From assembly GCA_028821845.1 (NCBI GenBank), contig JAPKEZ010000005.1, positions 1 through 33,034 of the forward strand: a stretch of DNA of 33,034 nt. The letters run 5' to 3'. Both the position numbers and the translations under genes were made by a program. Each line of letters opens with the position of its first letter. Positions within the stretch are counted from its first letter, which is position 1. The DNA is from Planctomycetota bacterium (GTDB taxonomy: Bacteria; Planctomycetota; UBA1135). The notes under the pieces were generated by a model. It was not told where the DNA came from. It ran no database searches and saw only the letters and a program-made list of their open reading frames with translations. Shown one piece after another: positions 8,712-16,500 of this stretch.

Positions 8712-9122
8712 ATGACTGACGATTCTAGTGAAAATACGAAGTTGAATGTAGCGATATTGATCGGAGAAGATTTTTTCCGTAAACGCACATTCGACGCAAT
8801 TAGCGCATTGGCCATAACCCCAATGGCGTTTGAGTTTTCAGATACGCTCCTCGACGAGCTGGTTGCCGCACAACCTATTGGCATTGTGGTGGACCTCGAA
8901 GATGAGAGATTTAGTGGCTTATCGGTACTGGCAGCAATTCGTGCTACTCCTGAATTAGCAGATGTCCCATACATCGCTTATGCAGCTTTTGATCGCGAGG
9001 ATATTATTGTAAGCGCCGCGGCACTTGGCATAAACCACGTCATACGCTCGGTTTACGCTGCCGACCTCGTCAAAATGATTAGGGATTTCTTGCCTGATCT
9101 TGACGAAGAGCTAGTTGAATAA
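8712..9122 (+). CDS. Degenerate response-regulator receiver-like protein
   Basis: 136 residues with the alternating beta/alpha pattern of a CheY-like receiver. IGIVVDLED at about 55-63 supplies a candidate phospho-acceptor Asp, VPYIAYAAFD is the beta-4 strand with a small residue where Thr/Ser is usual, and ALGINHVIRS is the beta-5 region. The normally invariant Lys before the final loop appears to be Arg or absent, and the acidic pair near the N-terminus is reduced (LIGEDFF). It may therefore be an unphosphorylated or atypical receiver. There is no output domain, and no histidine kinase lies nearby. It is divergently transcribed from the aldehyde dehydrogenase with a 73-base gap. Assignment rests on fold pattern only. 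Confidence 0.6.
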   Translation: MTDDSSENTKLNVAILIGEDFFRKRTFDAISALAITPMAFEFSDTLLDELVAAQPIGIVVDLEDERFSGLSVLAAIRATPELADVPYIAYAAFDREDIIVSAAALGINHVIRSVYAADLVKMIRDFLPDLDEELVE

Positions 9123-9130
9123 ACTGCCAC

Positions 9131-9159
9131 TTGCGCAAATCAGGTTTTTTTGTTAAAAT
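9131..9159 (+). promoter_or_regulatory. Possible sigma70-type promoter for the ArsC-like gene
   Basis: TTGCGC (9131-9136), a 17-base spacer and TAAAAT (9154-9159) form a reasonable housekeeping promoter just after the receiver gene. It would give a leader of about 50 bases. That leader contains an imperfect 8-bp hairpin (9169-9176 with 9184-9191, one G-U pair) ending in a T-run, which could instead be a weak terminator of the receiver gene. Confidence 0.4.
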
Positions 9160-9214
9160 TAATGACCGAAAAGGCATTCTTCGTGCTTTTTTGACTCAAA
9201 ACAAGAAATAACTG

Positions 9215-9559
9215 ATGGTTAAACTATACATTAAACCAAGCTGCAAAGTTTGTCAGAAAGCTACCAAGTACCTCAAGAAGAAGAAAATAGACTTCGAAGA
9301 GCTCGATATTTTGGTTAGCCCCCCAGCAAAAAAACTGCTCGAAAAAGCGGTTGATGCTAACAATCCAAAGTCTGCATTCAACACCAAGTCTACAGGCTAT
9401 AAAGAGCATGGCATTGCCGAGGCCACCTTCAATACTAAGAAAGAGGTCGTAGATTTACTGCGCTCAAACCCAGATATGATTCGTCGCCCACTTTTGGCGC
9501 GTAACGAAAAAGCAATCTTAGGTTTCGATGAGGCTGATTACGCAACATTCTTGCGTTAG
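9215..9559 (+). CDS. ArsC/Spx-family thioredoxin-fold protein
   Basis: 114 residues, the usual length for the ArsC/Spx/YffB family of small thioredoxin-fold proteins. The N-terminus MVKLYIKPSCKVCQKA carries Cys10 and Cys13 as a CxxC pair where the family has its redox or arsenate-reducing cysteine. The middle contains FEELDILVSPP and a lysine-rich helix, and the C-terminal half has the family RRPLLARNEKAILGFDEADY pattern (RP-L-x, then -GFDEA). It could be an arsenate reductase-like, glutathione-dependent reductase-like or regulatory protein; the sequence does not decide. No other arsenic gene is nearby. It is followed by a clear intrinsic terminator. Confidence 0.82.
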   Translation: MVKLYIKPSCKVCQKATKYLKKKKIDFEELDILVSPPAKKLLEKAVDANNPKSAFNTKSTGYKEHGIAEATFNTKKEVVDLLRSNPDMIRRPLLARNEKAILGFDEADYATFLR

Positions 9560-9575
9560 GTCTAAAAACTTAATT

Positions 9576-9608
9576 AACCGACCGCGTTCTGCGCGGTCGG
9601 TTTTTTTT
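9576..9608 (+). terminator. Rho-independent terminator after the ArsC-like gene
   Basis: A perfect 9-bp GC-rich stem (CCGACCGCG, 9578-9586, with CGCGGTCGG, 9592-9600) around a five-base loop, extended by two A-T pairs, is followed by eight T residues (9601-9608). The T-run touches the -10 element of fdhD. Confidence 0.92.
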
Positions 9609-9613
9609 ACACT
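9608..9613 (+). promoter_or_regulatory. -10-like hexamer TACACT, six bases before the fdhD ATG
   Basis: TACACT followed by exactly six bases and ATG (9620). This places the expected transcription start at the A of the start codon, so a leaderless fdhD mRNA. No clear -35 is seen, and the region upstream is the preceding terminator stem. Confidence 0.5.
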
Positions 9614-9619
9614 ATCGAT

Positions 9620-10399
9620 ATGTCATCAGATAGACTAACCTCGAAGATACGTATGCAGTCTGGGCATCCGCAGCGGCGTGTTGATGACAGTGTCGCTGTC
9701 GAAGAACCGTTAGCCATCAAGGTAAACGGTATTCACTTCGCGACATTAATGCGAACTCCTGGCCGCGAGCATGACTTGGCAGCTGGTTTCTTGGCCGCTG
9801 AAGCTGTGATTGATGGTGTAGATGAAATCGCCGCTTTTAAAGAGTGCGACACTGATAACACGGTTAATCTTGCACTGGCCGATGGTTGCGATTTTGATTT
9901 ATCAAAGCGCCGTACAACAGTCACGAGTTCATCTTGCGGAGTATGCGGCTCGCGCTCAATTGACGAACTGCAAAAGGAGCTAAATTCAAAGTCGGTGCCG
10001 GCAATTAATGAAATGGAGGTCGATGAATTGTTAGCTGCCATGCAACAAATGCGTCAACAGCAGCAACTGTTCGCCGCAACGGCAGCTACCCATGCCGTCG
10101 CTTTGTACGACATTAGCACCAAGCAAATAATTGATGTCGCCGAGGATGTTGGCCGACACAATGCCGCCGACAAAGTTATAGGTCAACAACTGCTTTTGGG
10201 TAATTACCCCATAAGCCAATCACTGGTTTTGCTACTTAGCGGCAGGGTTTCCTTCGATATGGTTCAGAAAACAGCTCGCGCAAACATAAGCGCTATTTGC
10301 GCTGTTGGCATGCCAACTAGCCTAGCAATAGAAAGCGCCCAAGCAGTAGGCATTAAGCTTTATGCTTGGGCGCGTGAAGACAGCGTATGTCTTTATTAG
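9620..10399 (+). CDS. fdhD: Formate dehydrogenase accessory sulfurtransferase FdhD
   Basis: 259-residue FdhD, which carries sulfur from a cysteine desulfurase to the molybdenum/tungsten-bisPGD cofactor of formate dehydrogenase. The essential cysteines are visible in TSSSCGVCGSRSID (Cys106, Cys109). VAEDVGRHNAADKVIG and LSGRVSFDMVQK are the other strong family signatures. Cytoplasmic. It follows an intrinsic terminator and has its own -10-like element six bases before ATG. It converges with, and overlaps by four bases, the small gene on the other strand. Its presence implies a formate dehydrogenase or similar bisPGD enzyme elsewhere. Such enzymes often contain selenocysteine, which is relevant to the UGA-containing gene nearby. 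Confidence 0.93.
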   Translation: MSSDRLTSKIRMQSGHPQRRVDDSVAVEEPLAIKVNGIHFATLMRTPGREHDLAAGFLAAEAVIDGVDEIAAFKECDTDNTVNLALADGCDFDLSKRRTTVTSSSCGVCGSRSIDELQKELNSKSVPAINEMEVDELLAAMQQMRQQQQLFAATAATHAVALYDISTKQIIDVAEDVGRHNAADKVIGQQLLLGNYPISQSLVLLLSGRVSFDMVQKTARANISAICAVGMPTSLAIESAQAVGIKLYAWAREDSVCLY

Positions 10400-10629
10400 G
10401 CGACTATTTCGACACCCGCTATTTCTTCGAGGCGCCAGTCGATGCGAATTTCTTCGGCTAGATTGTAAAGTAGGCCAGTGCGCTGGATTGGATTGACCAA
10501 TAAACCGCCAGTAAGTGCTCGGCCATCGACGAATGATAAAATCACTTTATCGCACTTTGATGCCGTTACAAGGTTAGCAAGGATGGAGCCCTCTTTGGGG
10601 AGATTTTCGTTAGGTACGCGTTGAACCAT
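10396..10629 (-). CDS. Small conserved-looking protein, paralogue of the next gene upstream
   Basis: 77 residues, not recognised. It aligns by eye with the 75-residue product encoded just upstream: both have a V-x-L-x-F-x-DGR core, then L/E-x-G, a G-R/L-L turn, an LDF/IDW strand and a final LE-x-IE segment. They are therefore ancient tandem duplicates. The strand-rich pattern suggests a small beta-barrel (SH3/LSm-like); that is an inference. The start ATG lies one base after the upstream gene's stop (TAG-T-ATG) and has no Shine-Dalgarno, so translation is probably coupled. Its 3' end overlaps the fdhD stop by four bases. Confidence 0.65.
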   Translation of the reverse strand: MVQRVPNENLPKEGSILANLVTASKCDKVILSFVDGRALTGGLLVNPIQRTGLLYNLAEEIRIDWRLEEIAGVEIVA

Positions 10630-10630
10630 A

Positions 10631-10858
10631 CTAGTATTCGATTGTTTCCAGTTCTGAGAGCTTGAAGTCTAGAGCGTATTCGCGATCGACGTCAATTAGT
10701 CGACCTTTTTCTTGTCTCTCGAAGAAAGTAATGGCGCCGAGCTCGCGGCGTCCGTCTTTAAAAACTAGGCGTACTTGAGGTAGGGTAGTACCAGATTTGA
10801 TTCGACTTACCAACTCTTCGCGGGTTGGCAAATCATTGAGATTTACGGGTTTGACCAT
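10631..10858 (-). CDS. Small conserved-looking protein, first of a paralogous pair
   Basis: 75 residues, function unknown. A short N-terminal stretch with PTREELVSRIKSG is followed by VRLVFKDGRRELGAITFF and a C-terminal ALDFKLSELETIEY. It shares the DGR core and strand order with the following 77-residue protein. No signal peptide or membrane segment. Support for a real gene: a perfect TATAAT ends six bases before its ATG, it has a sister gene immediately downstream, and it sits in a conserved-direction cluster with the Nudix gene 24 bases upstream. Confidence 0.68.
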   Translation of the reverse strand: MVKPVNLNDLPTREELVSRIKSGTTLPQVRLVFKDGRRELGAITFFERQEKGRLIDVDREYALDFKLSELETIEY

Positions 10859-10864
10859 AGGGGA

Positions 10865-10870
10865 ATTATA
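10865..10870 (-). promoter_or_regulatory. Consensus -10 TATAAT, six bases before the small-gene ATG
   Basis: On the minus strand the sequence reads TATAAT, six bases (TCCCCT), then ATG at 10858. This is the best match in the window to the leaderless layout. No good -35 is seen; the upstream bases lie in the Nudix 3' end. Confidence 0.65.
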
Positions 10871-10882
10871 TTATGCGGACTC

Positions 10883-11506
10883 TTAGGAAGTTTGGAGTTC
10901 GAGAACACCAGACGTTAACAAAAAAGAAGACCAAGTCTCAAAGGGAGACTCGGGCGAAGACGCGAGGGAACGTAAATCGGGCAGCGCTTGAAATTCGCCA
11001 GCCATAGCCTCAGTTTCGCGAATCGAAACATCAAGCTGTGAAGCATCGAGGCTATATACCAGTCCTAGATGGACCGCGCCGACAGCAGAGGTGTCGTCGT
11101 TAATAATGCCTACTGGGGTGAGGGGAAGAGTGGCATCACTAGGAAGGATTAGTTCTTCGTGCAATTCGCGGTGACAGGCATTTGCAAAAATGTCGCCATC
11201 GCTTTGATCGCATGGATTGATGTGGCCACCAACACCGATACTTTTTTTGCCGTGCAGACGTTTTTCGCCTTGAGTCGACAAACGAGTCAAACACAAAACT
11301 TTGTCTTCTTGGCAGATCGCAACATAAGGTATAGGTTGCTTGAATTCTGGATGAGTTTCGGCATATCTGCGCTCGATGAAGAAACCCTCATCGCGTGCAG
11401 GACCGAGGAACCTCGACTCGAGCTGACTAGCTTCGAGAGCGAGAAAACCACTTGGGGTAGCCTCTGGAAAAAGAGAACTACGCGGAACGACCCAGACAAA
11501 CTCCAT
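10883..11506 (-). CDS. Nudix hydrolase family protein
   Basis: 207 residues. The Nudix box is recognisable: GVGGHIN at 91-97, then CHRELHEELIL at 111-121 with the metal-binding RExxEE (Arg113, Glu114, Glu117, Glu118). The distance between the GG and the RExxEE is about five residues longer than the classic G-x5-E-x7-RE spacing, as in the GVGGHIN subgroup. The N-terminal 60 residues form an extra domain or strand set. It presumably hydrolyses a nucleoside diphosphate-linked compound; the substrate is unknown. Cytoplasmic. A CATAAT hexamer ends seven bases before the ATG, suggesting its own promoter after the RNase P RNA. Confidence 0.82.
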   Translation of the reverse strand: MEFVWVVPRSSLFPEATPSGFLALEASQLESRFLGPARDEGFFIERRYAETHPEFKQPIPYVAICQEDKVLCLTRLSTQGEKRLHGKKSIGVGGHINPCDQSDGDIFANACHRELHEELILPSDATLPLTPVGIINDDTSAVGAVHLGLVYSLDASQLDVSIRETEAMAGEFQALPDLRSLASSPESPFETWSSFLLTSGVLELQTS

Positions 11507-11513
11507 GGCGACG

Positions 11514-11519
11514 ATTATG
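11514..11519 (-). promoter_or_regulatory. -10-like CATAAT, seven bases before the Nudix ATG
   Basis: The minus strand reads CATAAT, seven bases, ATG (11506). This is one base off the six-base spacing seen at other genes here, and the first base deviates from TANNNT. Low-confidence leaderless promoter. Confidence 0.35.
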
Positions 11520-11579
11520 AACGATTCCTGCCATTTGGCAATACTAAATACTAGATATTGTGTGTTTGTTGATAAGTTT

Positions 11580-11612
11580 GTCTATATAGACACCACCACA
11601 TATTGTGGTGGT
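11580..11612. repeat. Hairpin and adjoining palindrome at the 3' end of rnpB
   Basis: ACCACCACA (11592-11600) pairs perfectly with 11604-11612 across a three-base loop. It is directly followed (reading the minus strand) by the 12-bp perfect palindrome GTCTATATAGAC (11580-11591). No long U-run is present, so this may be a non-canonical terminator or a processing boundary of the RNase P RNA. Confidence 0.5.
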
Positions 11613-11980
11613 AGGTGAGCACTGCCTTGTAAGCCGGATTTTGTACCTCGAAAGGCGACAACCATTTATCTAGGACCTACGTTGCCGCAGGACTCAAACG
11701 TTCTACCCGAAGGTTCAACAGCGCGGGTCACGCCTACCCTTCCTATGCGAACTTTCTCCTGATGGGGTTTACACTGCCACGACTGTCGCCAGCCGCGCGG
11801 TGAGCTCTTACCTCACCATTTCAACCTTACCGGTCTTGCGACTTAGGCGGTTTATTTTCTGTTGCACTTTCCCTAAAGTTTCCTTTGGTGGCTGTTAGCC
11901 ACCATCACACCCTATGGAGCCCGGACTTTCCTCATTTGACTTACCGAAGTAAATCACCCGCGGTCATCCCAGCAGCACTC
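11613..11980 (-). ncRNA. rnpB: RNase P RNA (bacterial type A-like)
   Basis: Catalytic RNA that removes 5' leaders from pre-tRNAs. Recognised by the universal core GAGGAAAGTCCGGGCTCC near the 5' end (minus strand, about 11920-11940), the distal AAATCCGGCTTAC near the 3' end, and AGTAAGAGC/ACCGG-type internal conserved segments. Helix P1 can be drawn: GAGTGCTGC at 11980-11972 pairs with GCAGTGCTC at 11625-11617 over nine pairs including two wobbles. That fixes both ends to within a few bases and gives roughly 370 nt. This RNA fills the only long stretch without a protein gene (11507-11998). It lies between ruvX and the Nudix gene. Confidence 0.95.
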
Positions 11981-11986
11981 GGGCTT

Positions 11987-12016
11987 ATTTTACACCAACT
12001 AGCAATGTGTAGCCAA
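11987..12016 (-). promoter_or_regulatory. rnpB promoter inside the ruvX 3' end
   Basis: Minus strand TTGGCT (12016-12011), an 18-base spacer and TAAAAT (11992-11987). Six bases then lead to the G that begins helix P1 of RNase P RNA. Because the RNA 5' end is fixed by secondary structure, this shows the six-base hexamer-to-start spacing used by this organism. Confidence 0.6.
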
Positions 12017-12421
12017 GAATTCTCTCAAGATAACCACAGCCGCAGTCGAATCGAGGACGGCCTGCTTTTTCTTGCCTTTTAATCCTGTCTCTTTTAAGAG
12101 CGTGTGCGCTTCTTTGGTGGTGTGCCGTTCGTCTTGGTGCTGGATGTCAAACCCTTCTGGCAAAGCTTTGCGGCAAGCGTCAATTAACAAGCGCACACTC
12201 TTCGCTTGCTCACCTTCACGCCCATCTGGCAAGTAGGGCATTCCAATTAACAAGCGCACAATTTGCCGTTCTTTTACATGCTCAAGAATGCCTGCAATAG
12301 TTGTCTCTAAACTTGAACTAACAATTGCTGGCAATGGCTGCGCAGTAATGCCCATCGGATCACATGACGCCAAACCAGTGCGTTTAAGTCCGTAGTCAAT
12401 GGCAAGTGTGCGTCCAATCAC
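11999..12421 (-). CDS. ruvX: RuvX/YqgF-family nuclease (putative pre-16S rRNA nuclease / Holliday junction resolvase)
   Basis: 140 residues, the standard size for YqgF/RuvX, an RNase H-fold enzyme implicated in 16S rRNA 5'-end maturation. Signatures: LAIDYGLKRTGLA at the N-terminus with the first catalytic Asp, LLIGMPYLPDGREG in the middle, QDERHTTKEA, and LDSTAAVVIL with the last catalytic Asp. Start GTG at 12421, six bases after the manC stop and with no Shine-Dalgarno; translation is probably coupled. It is cotranscribed with manC. The rnpB promoter overlaps its 3' end. Confidence 0.92.
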   Translation of the reverse strand: MIGRTLAIDYGLKRTGLASCDPMGITAQPLPAIVSSSLETTIAGILEHVKERQIVRLLIGMPYLPDGREGEQAKSVRLLIDACRKALPEGFDIQHQDERHTTKEAHTLLKETGLKGKKKQAVLDSTAAVVILREFLATHC

Positions 12422-12427
12422 TTTTTA

Positions 12428-13516
12428 TTACAGTAAGTCGTTCCGCTCTTCATCTTTAAGTTGTTCAACAAACTTTTTGACTTCCTCACTTCGATCGCGC
12501 GGCGTAATCAAAATGGCGTCTTTAGTGTGAACAACAACGATATCGTTGAGGCCTAAAACAGCAATACACTGTTTTGATGAAGAGTACGCTAAAACGCCTT
12601 TTGCATCGTGTGTAAGTAATTTACCGCCTTCGGCGAATACCAAAGCATTGCCATTGTCATCGTGCTCGATTTCGTCATACAGGGCCTTCCATGAACCAAC
12701 GTCACTCCAGTTGTACGGAGCAGATAAAACTTGAACGCTGTCTACTTTTTCCATGATGCCGATGTCAACTGGCTCGGCTGGCAATGATGGATAAATCGTA
12801 TCGACTGTGCTCTGGTATGCAGAGCTACCGACAGTCGCCGCTATTTTTTGCAGCCCTGAATCAAGGTCGGGCATGTGTTCGGCAATAGCATTTAGAATAG
12901 TCGATGACGTCCATACGAAGATGCCGGAATTCCATAGGTACTCGCCGCTTTCTAAAAACTTTTCGGCAGTCGCTTTATCTGGTTTTTCTTTGAAGGAGTC
13001 GACGTTGAAACACTCGACGCCGTGCGGATCGGAGTGCTTGTCGGCGCGTTGTATGTAACCATAACCAGTGGCCGGGTAGTCGGGCACGATGCCGTAAGTT
13101 ACAAAGTTTCCTCCAGCTTCAGCGACTTCAGCTCCGGCTTGTAGGCTGCGTTGAAATTCATCGTGCGGTCCGATGACGTGGTCGGCTGGCAACACTGCCA
13201 TCGTTGCATTTTCATCAGCAGTGTGGATTACTGCGGCAGCCAAACCAACACACGCCGAGGTGTTGCGTGCGCAAGGCTCAACCAAGATATTACTATCGGG
13301 TAATTCTGGGCAGCAAGCGCGAATGCCGTCTACTTGAGCGGCATTGGTAACCACCCAAATGCGTTCAGCAGGAATGAGCGGGTCAAGGCGCGCGACTGTT
13401 TCTGCGAGCATTGCTTTGCCGCCCATGATGGGCAACAACTGTTTTGGTCGTGCAGTGCGACTTTCTGGCCAGAAACGAGTGCCAGAACCGCCTGCCATGA
13501 TTACGGCGTGAAGCAT
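12428..13516 (-). CDS. manC: Mannose-1-phosphate guanylyltransferase
   Basis: 362 residues; makes GDP-mannose from mannose-1-phosphate and GTP for polysaccharide or glycan synthesis. The N-terminal nucleotidyltransferase signature MAGGSGTRFWPESR with downstream RPKQLL is at residues 8-29. VLPADHVIGP supplies the metal-binding Asp region, and FKEKPDKATAEKFLESG plus YLWNSGIFVW are typical of the mannose enzymes. The length lacks the C-terminal isomerase domain of bifunctional ManC/AlgA, so it is monofunctional. It follows the AsmA-like gene, but TACAAT ends exactly six bases before its ATG, suggesting a separate leaderless promoter. Confidence 0.92.
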   Translation of the reverse strand: MLHAVIMAGGSGTRFWPESRTARPKQLLPIMGGKAMLAETVARLDPLIPAERIWVVTNAAQVDGIRACCPELPDSNILVEPCARNTSACVGLAAAVIHTADENATMAVLPADHVIGPHDEFQRSLQAGAEVAEAGGNFVTYGIVPDYPATGYGYIQRADKHSDPHGVECFNVDSFKEKPDKATAEKFLESGEYLWNSGIFVWTSSTILNAIAEHMPDLDSGLQKIAATVGSSAYQSTVDTIYPSLPAEPVDIGIMEKVDSVQVLSAPYNWSDVGSWKALYDEIEHDDNGNALVFAEGGKLLTHDAKGVLAYSSSKQCIAVLGLNDIVVVHTKDAILITPRDRSEEVKKFVEQLKDEERNDLL

Positions 13517-13520
13517 GAGC

Positions 13521-16500
13521 TTATTGTACAGGAATTATTGGCGAAGTGTTCCATTCAGGTGGGGCAGGAGTCGGTACCCAAAGTGGAAATGCCGGAGGAA
13601 CAAAAAGTTCACCATCAGTTATCCACGCAATTATTTTCGACCATCTGCGATGGCGAATTTTCAAATCTTCAATTGGACCATAAACCTGTTGTTCAATGAA
13701 GAGGTCGAGTATGTCCTTAACCAGAGGCAGACGAGTAATAAAACTTAAAGTGCGCATAGTGATTTTTAGATTGACCATAGCGTCCATAGTTGCCGAGCCA
13801 TCGCCAATGAATTCAAAAGCAGGGCCGTCTAGCGAGATGCCTGTAACTGTTATTTTCCCATTTCCGTTGAGCTTCAAGTCTATCTTTCCATTCTCAATAA
13901 CAGGTGCCGGAAAACCAGAAACTTGCCAGATGCTTTTCAAAACAGGAACCGAGCCAAGCATCGCATCTTTTAGATGCAGGTTGACATCACCAGTGCAATC
14001 AATCGGTGAGGTGCTTGTGCTATTGAGGTCTATTTTGCCTCCCAATCTGCCGGAAAGTTCACCGCTAATGTATAGTTCATTACGCATCTGAGCAAGGTCG
14101 ATGTCTCCAAGCGCTATCTCGATAGCGTAAGGTGGACTGTTCTCGGAGAAAAAGGAAAACCCGCCAGCTATTTCACCTCCTAGCAAACTCGCCTTAAGCT
14201 TATCAACGCGGATTCCTTCGTCGGTGATGACTAGGATTCCTTCGTCTGTCGTTTGAATGCCGTTCACAGTCAGTTGCCCCAGTCGGACGGTGCCACCAGT
14301 AATTGACATCGACGCCGCGAAGTCAGTAGCTGAACTCCATGAGGCCTCTTTGATATTGAACGTCGCAGAGCCGTCATTCAGCGGAATGCCCTCGCTAACC
14401 TGCAAATCAGATATTTCAAAGTCTCCTGTGAATTCAGAACTTATGCGGCCGTCGGCATGCAGGTCCGCGATAGCGTGAATGCTTTCGGCTTTGAGCTTGC
14501 CCTCGACACCGAGCTCTTGCAAAGTAGTAGCAAGCTTCGAACCGGCAAGTGCTGTGAGGTCAGAGGTTAATTCGATGCCACGTTGTGACTCAAGGTCGGC
14601 TTCGACATGCAGGCGATCGCTAAGTATTTTGCCGTCGAGGTTGTAAACCCTTAGCGCAGAATTCTTTGACGACAGTTGGAGCTTATCCGATTGTATTTTA
14701 TTTGGCTCTAAATTTACCGTGCCATTAATTTTGTAGGAATCTTCGCGATTGCCTTTTACACTGACGGCAAGCGGGCTCATGATGATCTCACTCACAAACA
14801 GTTGAGGTTGCAATGGGTTGAAACTCACAAAGCCATCAATGGCACCATCCCAATCTAGGTGTTCTCCCCAGGTTTGCTGCTTAGCAAATTGCTGGCTACC
14901 AAGGATTAAGTCATTGCTTAGCGGTAATTGTTTCAGGTTCGCCGTGGCATAGTTAAGCGCGGAATCGTTGGATAGGTTCCCGCATCCACGAATTGTTCCA
15001 TCATCAACCTTAGTCTCGATTCCACCAAAGTGGAAGTTGAATCTCTCACCCGCGGCGTACATTTGCGCATTATTCGTAGTCATGTTGTCAAGTGAAATGC
15101 CAAGCTGTGGCCAATTGACAGTTGCTCCATTGGCATACAACTGGGCGTTAATCTGGGGATCTGAAGTCATGTCTGGCCACAACAACTCCAGACGATATTT
15201 GAAGTCGCCGTCGATAGGGAAGCTTACCAAACCAGCAGGAATCGGTAAATTACTCGACATAATCTCAGCCTCAGCAGAATCAGGATGCCATCCACTGCCG
15301 TTAGCACCAACACTTAATTGCAAGTTTTCACCGTTAGTGTAGTTATGCGTTTTGCCGCTAATTTGTAGTTTTGACTTTGCAGCAATCGCCGTCGCCTCGA
15401 AACTAGTGGTGTTCTCGGTGATAGCGATATGAGCTTTTTCAATTTGTACGCTCATTGGCAAAAGTTTCGGTTGCGCAACACAATCGAAGAGATCTATAGA
15501 CACAAAGTAATCGAAGTTATCGTCGTTGTCGGTGAACAATCGCACATGTGCGTTAGCACGACCACCGTGGGGACTACCGAGATAGCTGATTAGGTCGGTT
15601 ATTTCTGGGTTGCCACTTAGATTGTCGAAGACAGTCTGCTCGAGAGAGATATCGTTTATTGCGATTGAGATATCGATAGTAGTTGTCCGCGGTCGGAAGT
15701 CGACTTCACCGTTTATCTTTACCTCACCATTGGCATGTTCACCTAAAGTGTGAAAAACCAGCGCCTCTTCGGTGATTGCTATATAACCACTATTCAGTTG
15801 TGAAGCGTACGGAAATGGGAACGCCGCTTCGCTTGTAGTAACGAATCCTTGATAAGCCAGATCTAGTTCGTTTGGCTTAATCGCAATAGCCCAATCAAAT
15901 CTGTCTCCATGAATGCTTGTTAGCGCTTGCGCATCCACAGTGCCCGCTGCCTGAGTGGCGTCTAGAAACGAAGGTATCTCTGGTTCTATTCTGCCCAACC
16001 ACTGCCGTAATTCTTGGTTCACGACAACAGCTTTAATCGAATGCTCAATTTGCAAATCGAGACCTTCGTGGTCGTCAAAGCTTAAAACCCCAGTGCTCTG
16101 AACGGCGCTGTCAAAAAGGTCAGTAGTAGCGTTTATGTTCAGCCCGGTCGCGGAGGATCCAGAAACATTAATGTACGACTGGTCAAAGCTAAGTGACGGC
16201 GATGCCAGTAGGGGTTTATCCAAATAGATATTGCTTGCAAGGCGCCAACTATATTCACCTTGCCAATCACCAGCGGCATTAAAGTCTGCTTCAATTGTTC
16301 CATTGTCAAATGTTAAATGGGCTGTTTCGAAAACTGACCAATCATTAACTAGTTTCCCACTTACATTCACTGAGACTTCCCAGTCGCTGTTTGCGTTGTT
16401 GGTATGCAACCTTGCCTGCAAATCGCCAACAGTAGGTTTTAAACATTTACTGCTAATCTCGAAACTACCTACATCTCCATCGAGGGCGCCAACAACCGTT

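Noticed and set aside
11885-12082. Small plus-strand reading frame across rnpB and the ruvX end
   Set aside because: It lies over the conserved RNase P RNA core and antisense to ruvX.
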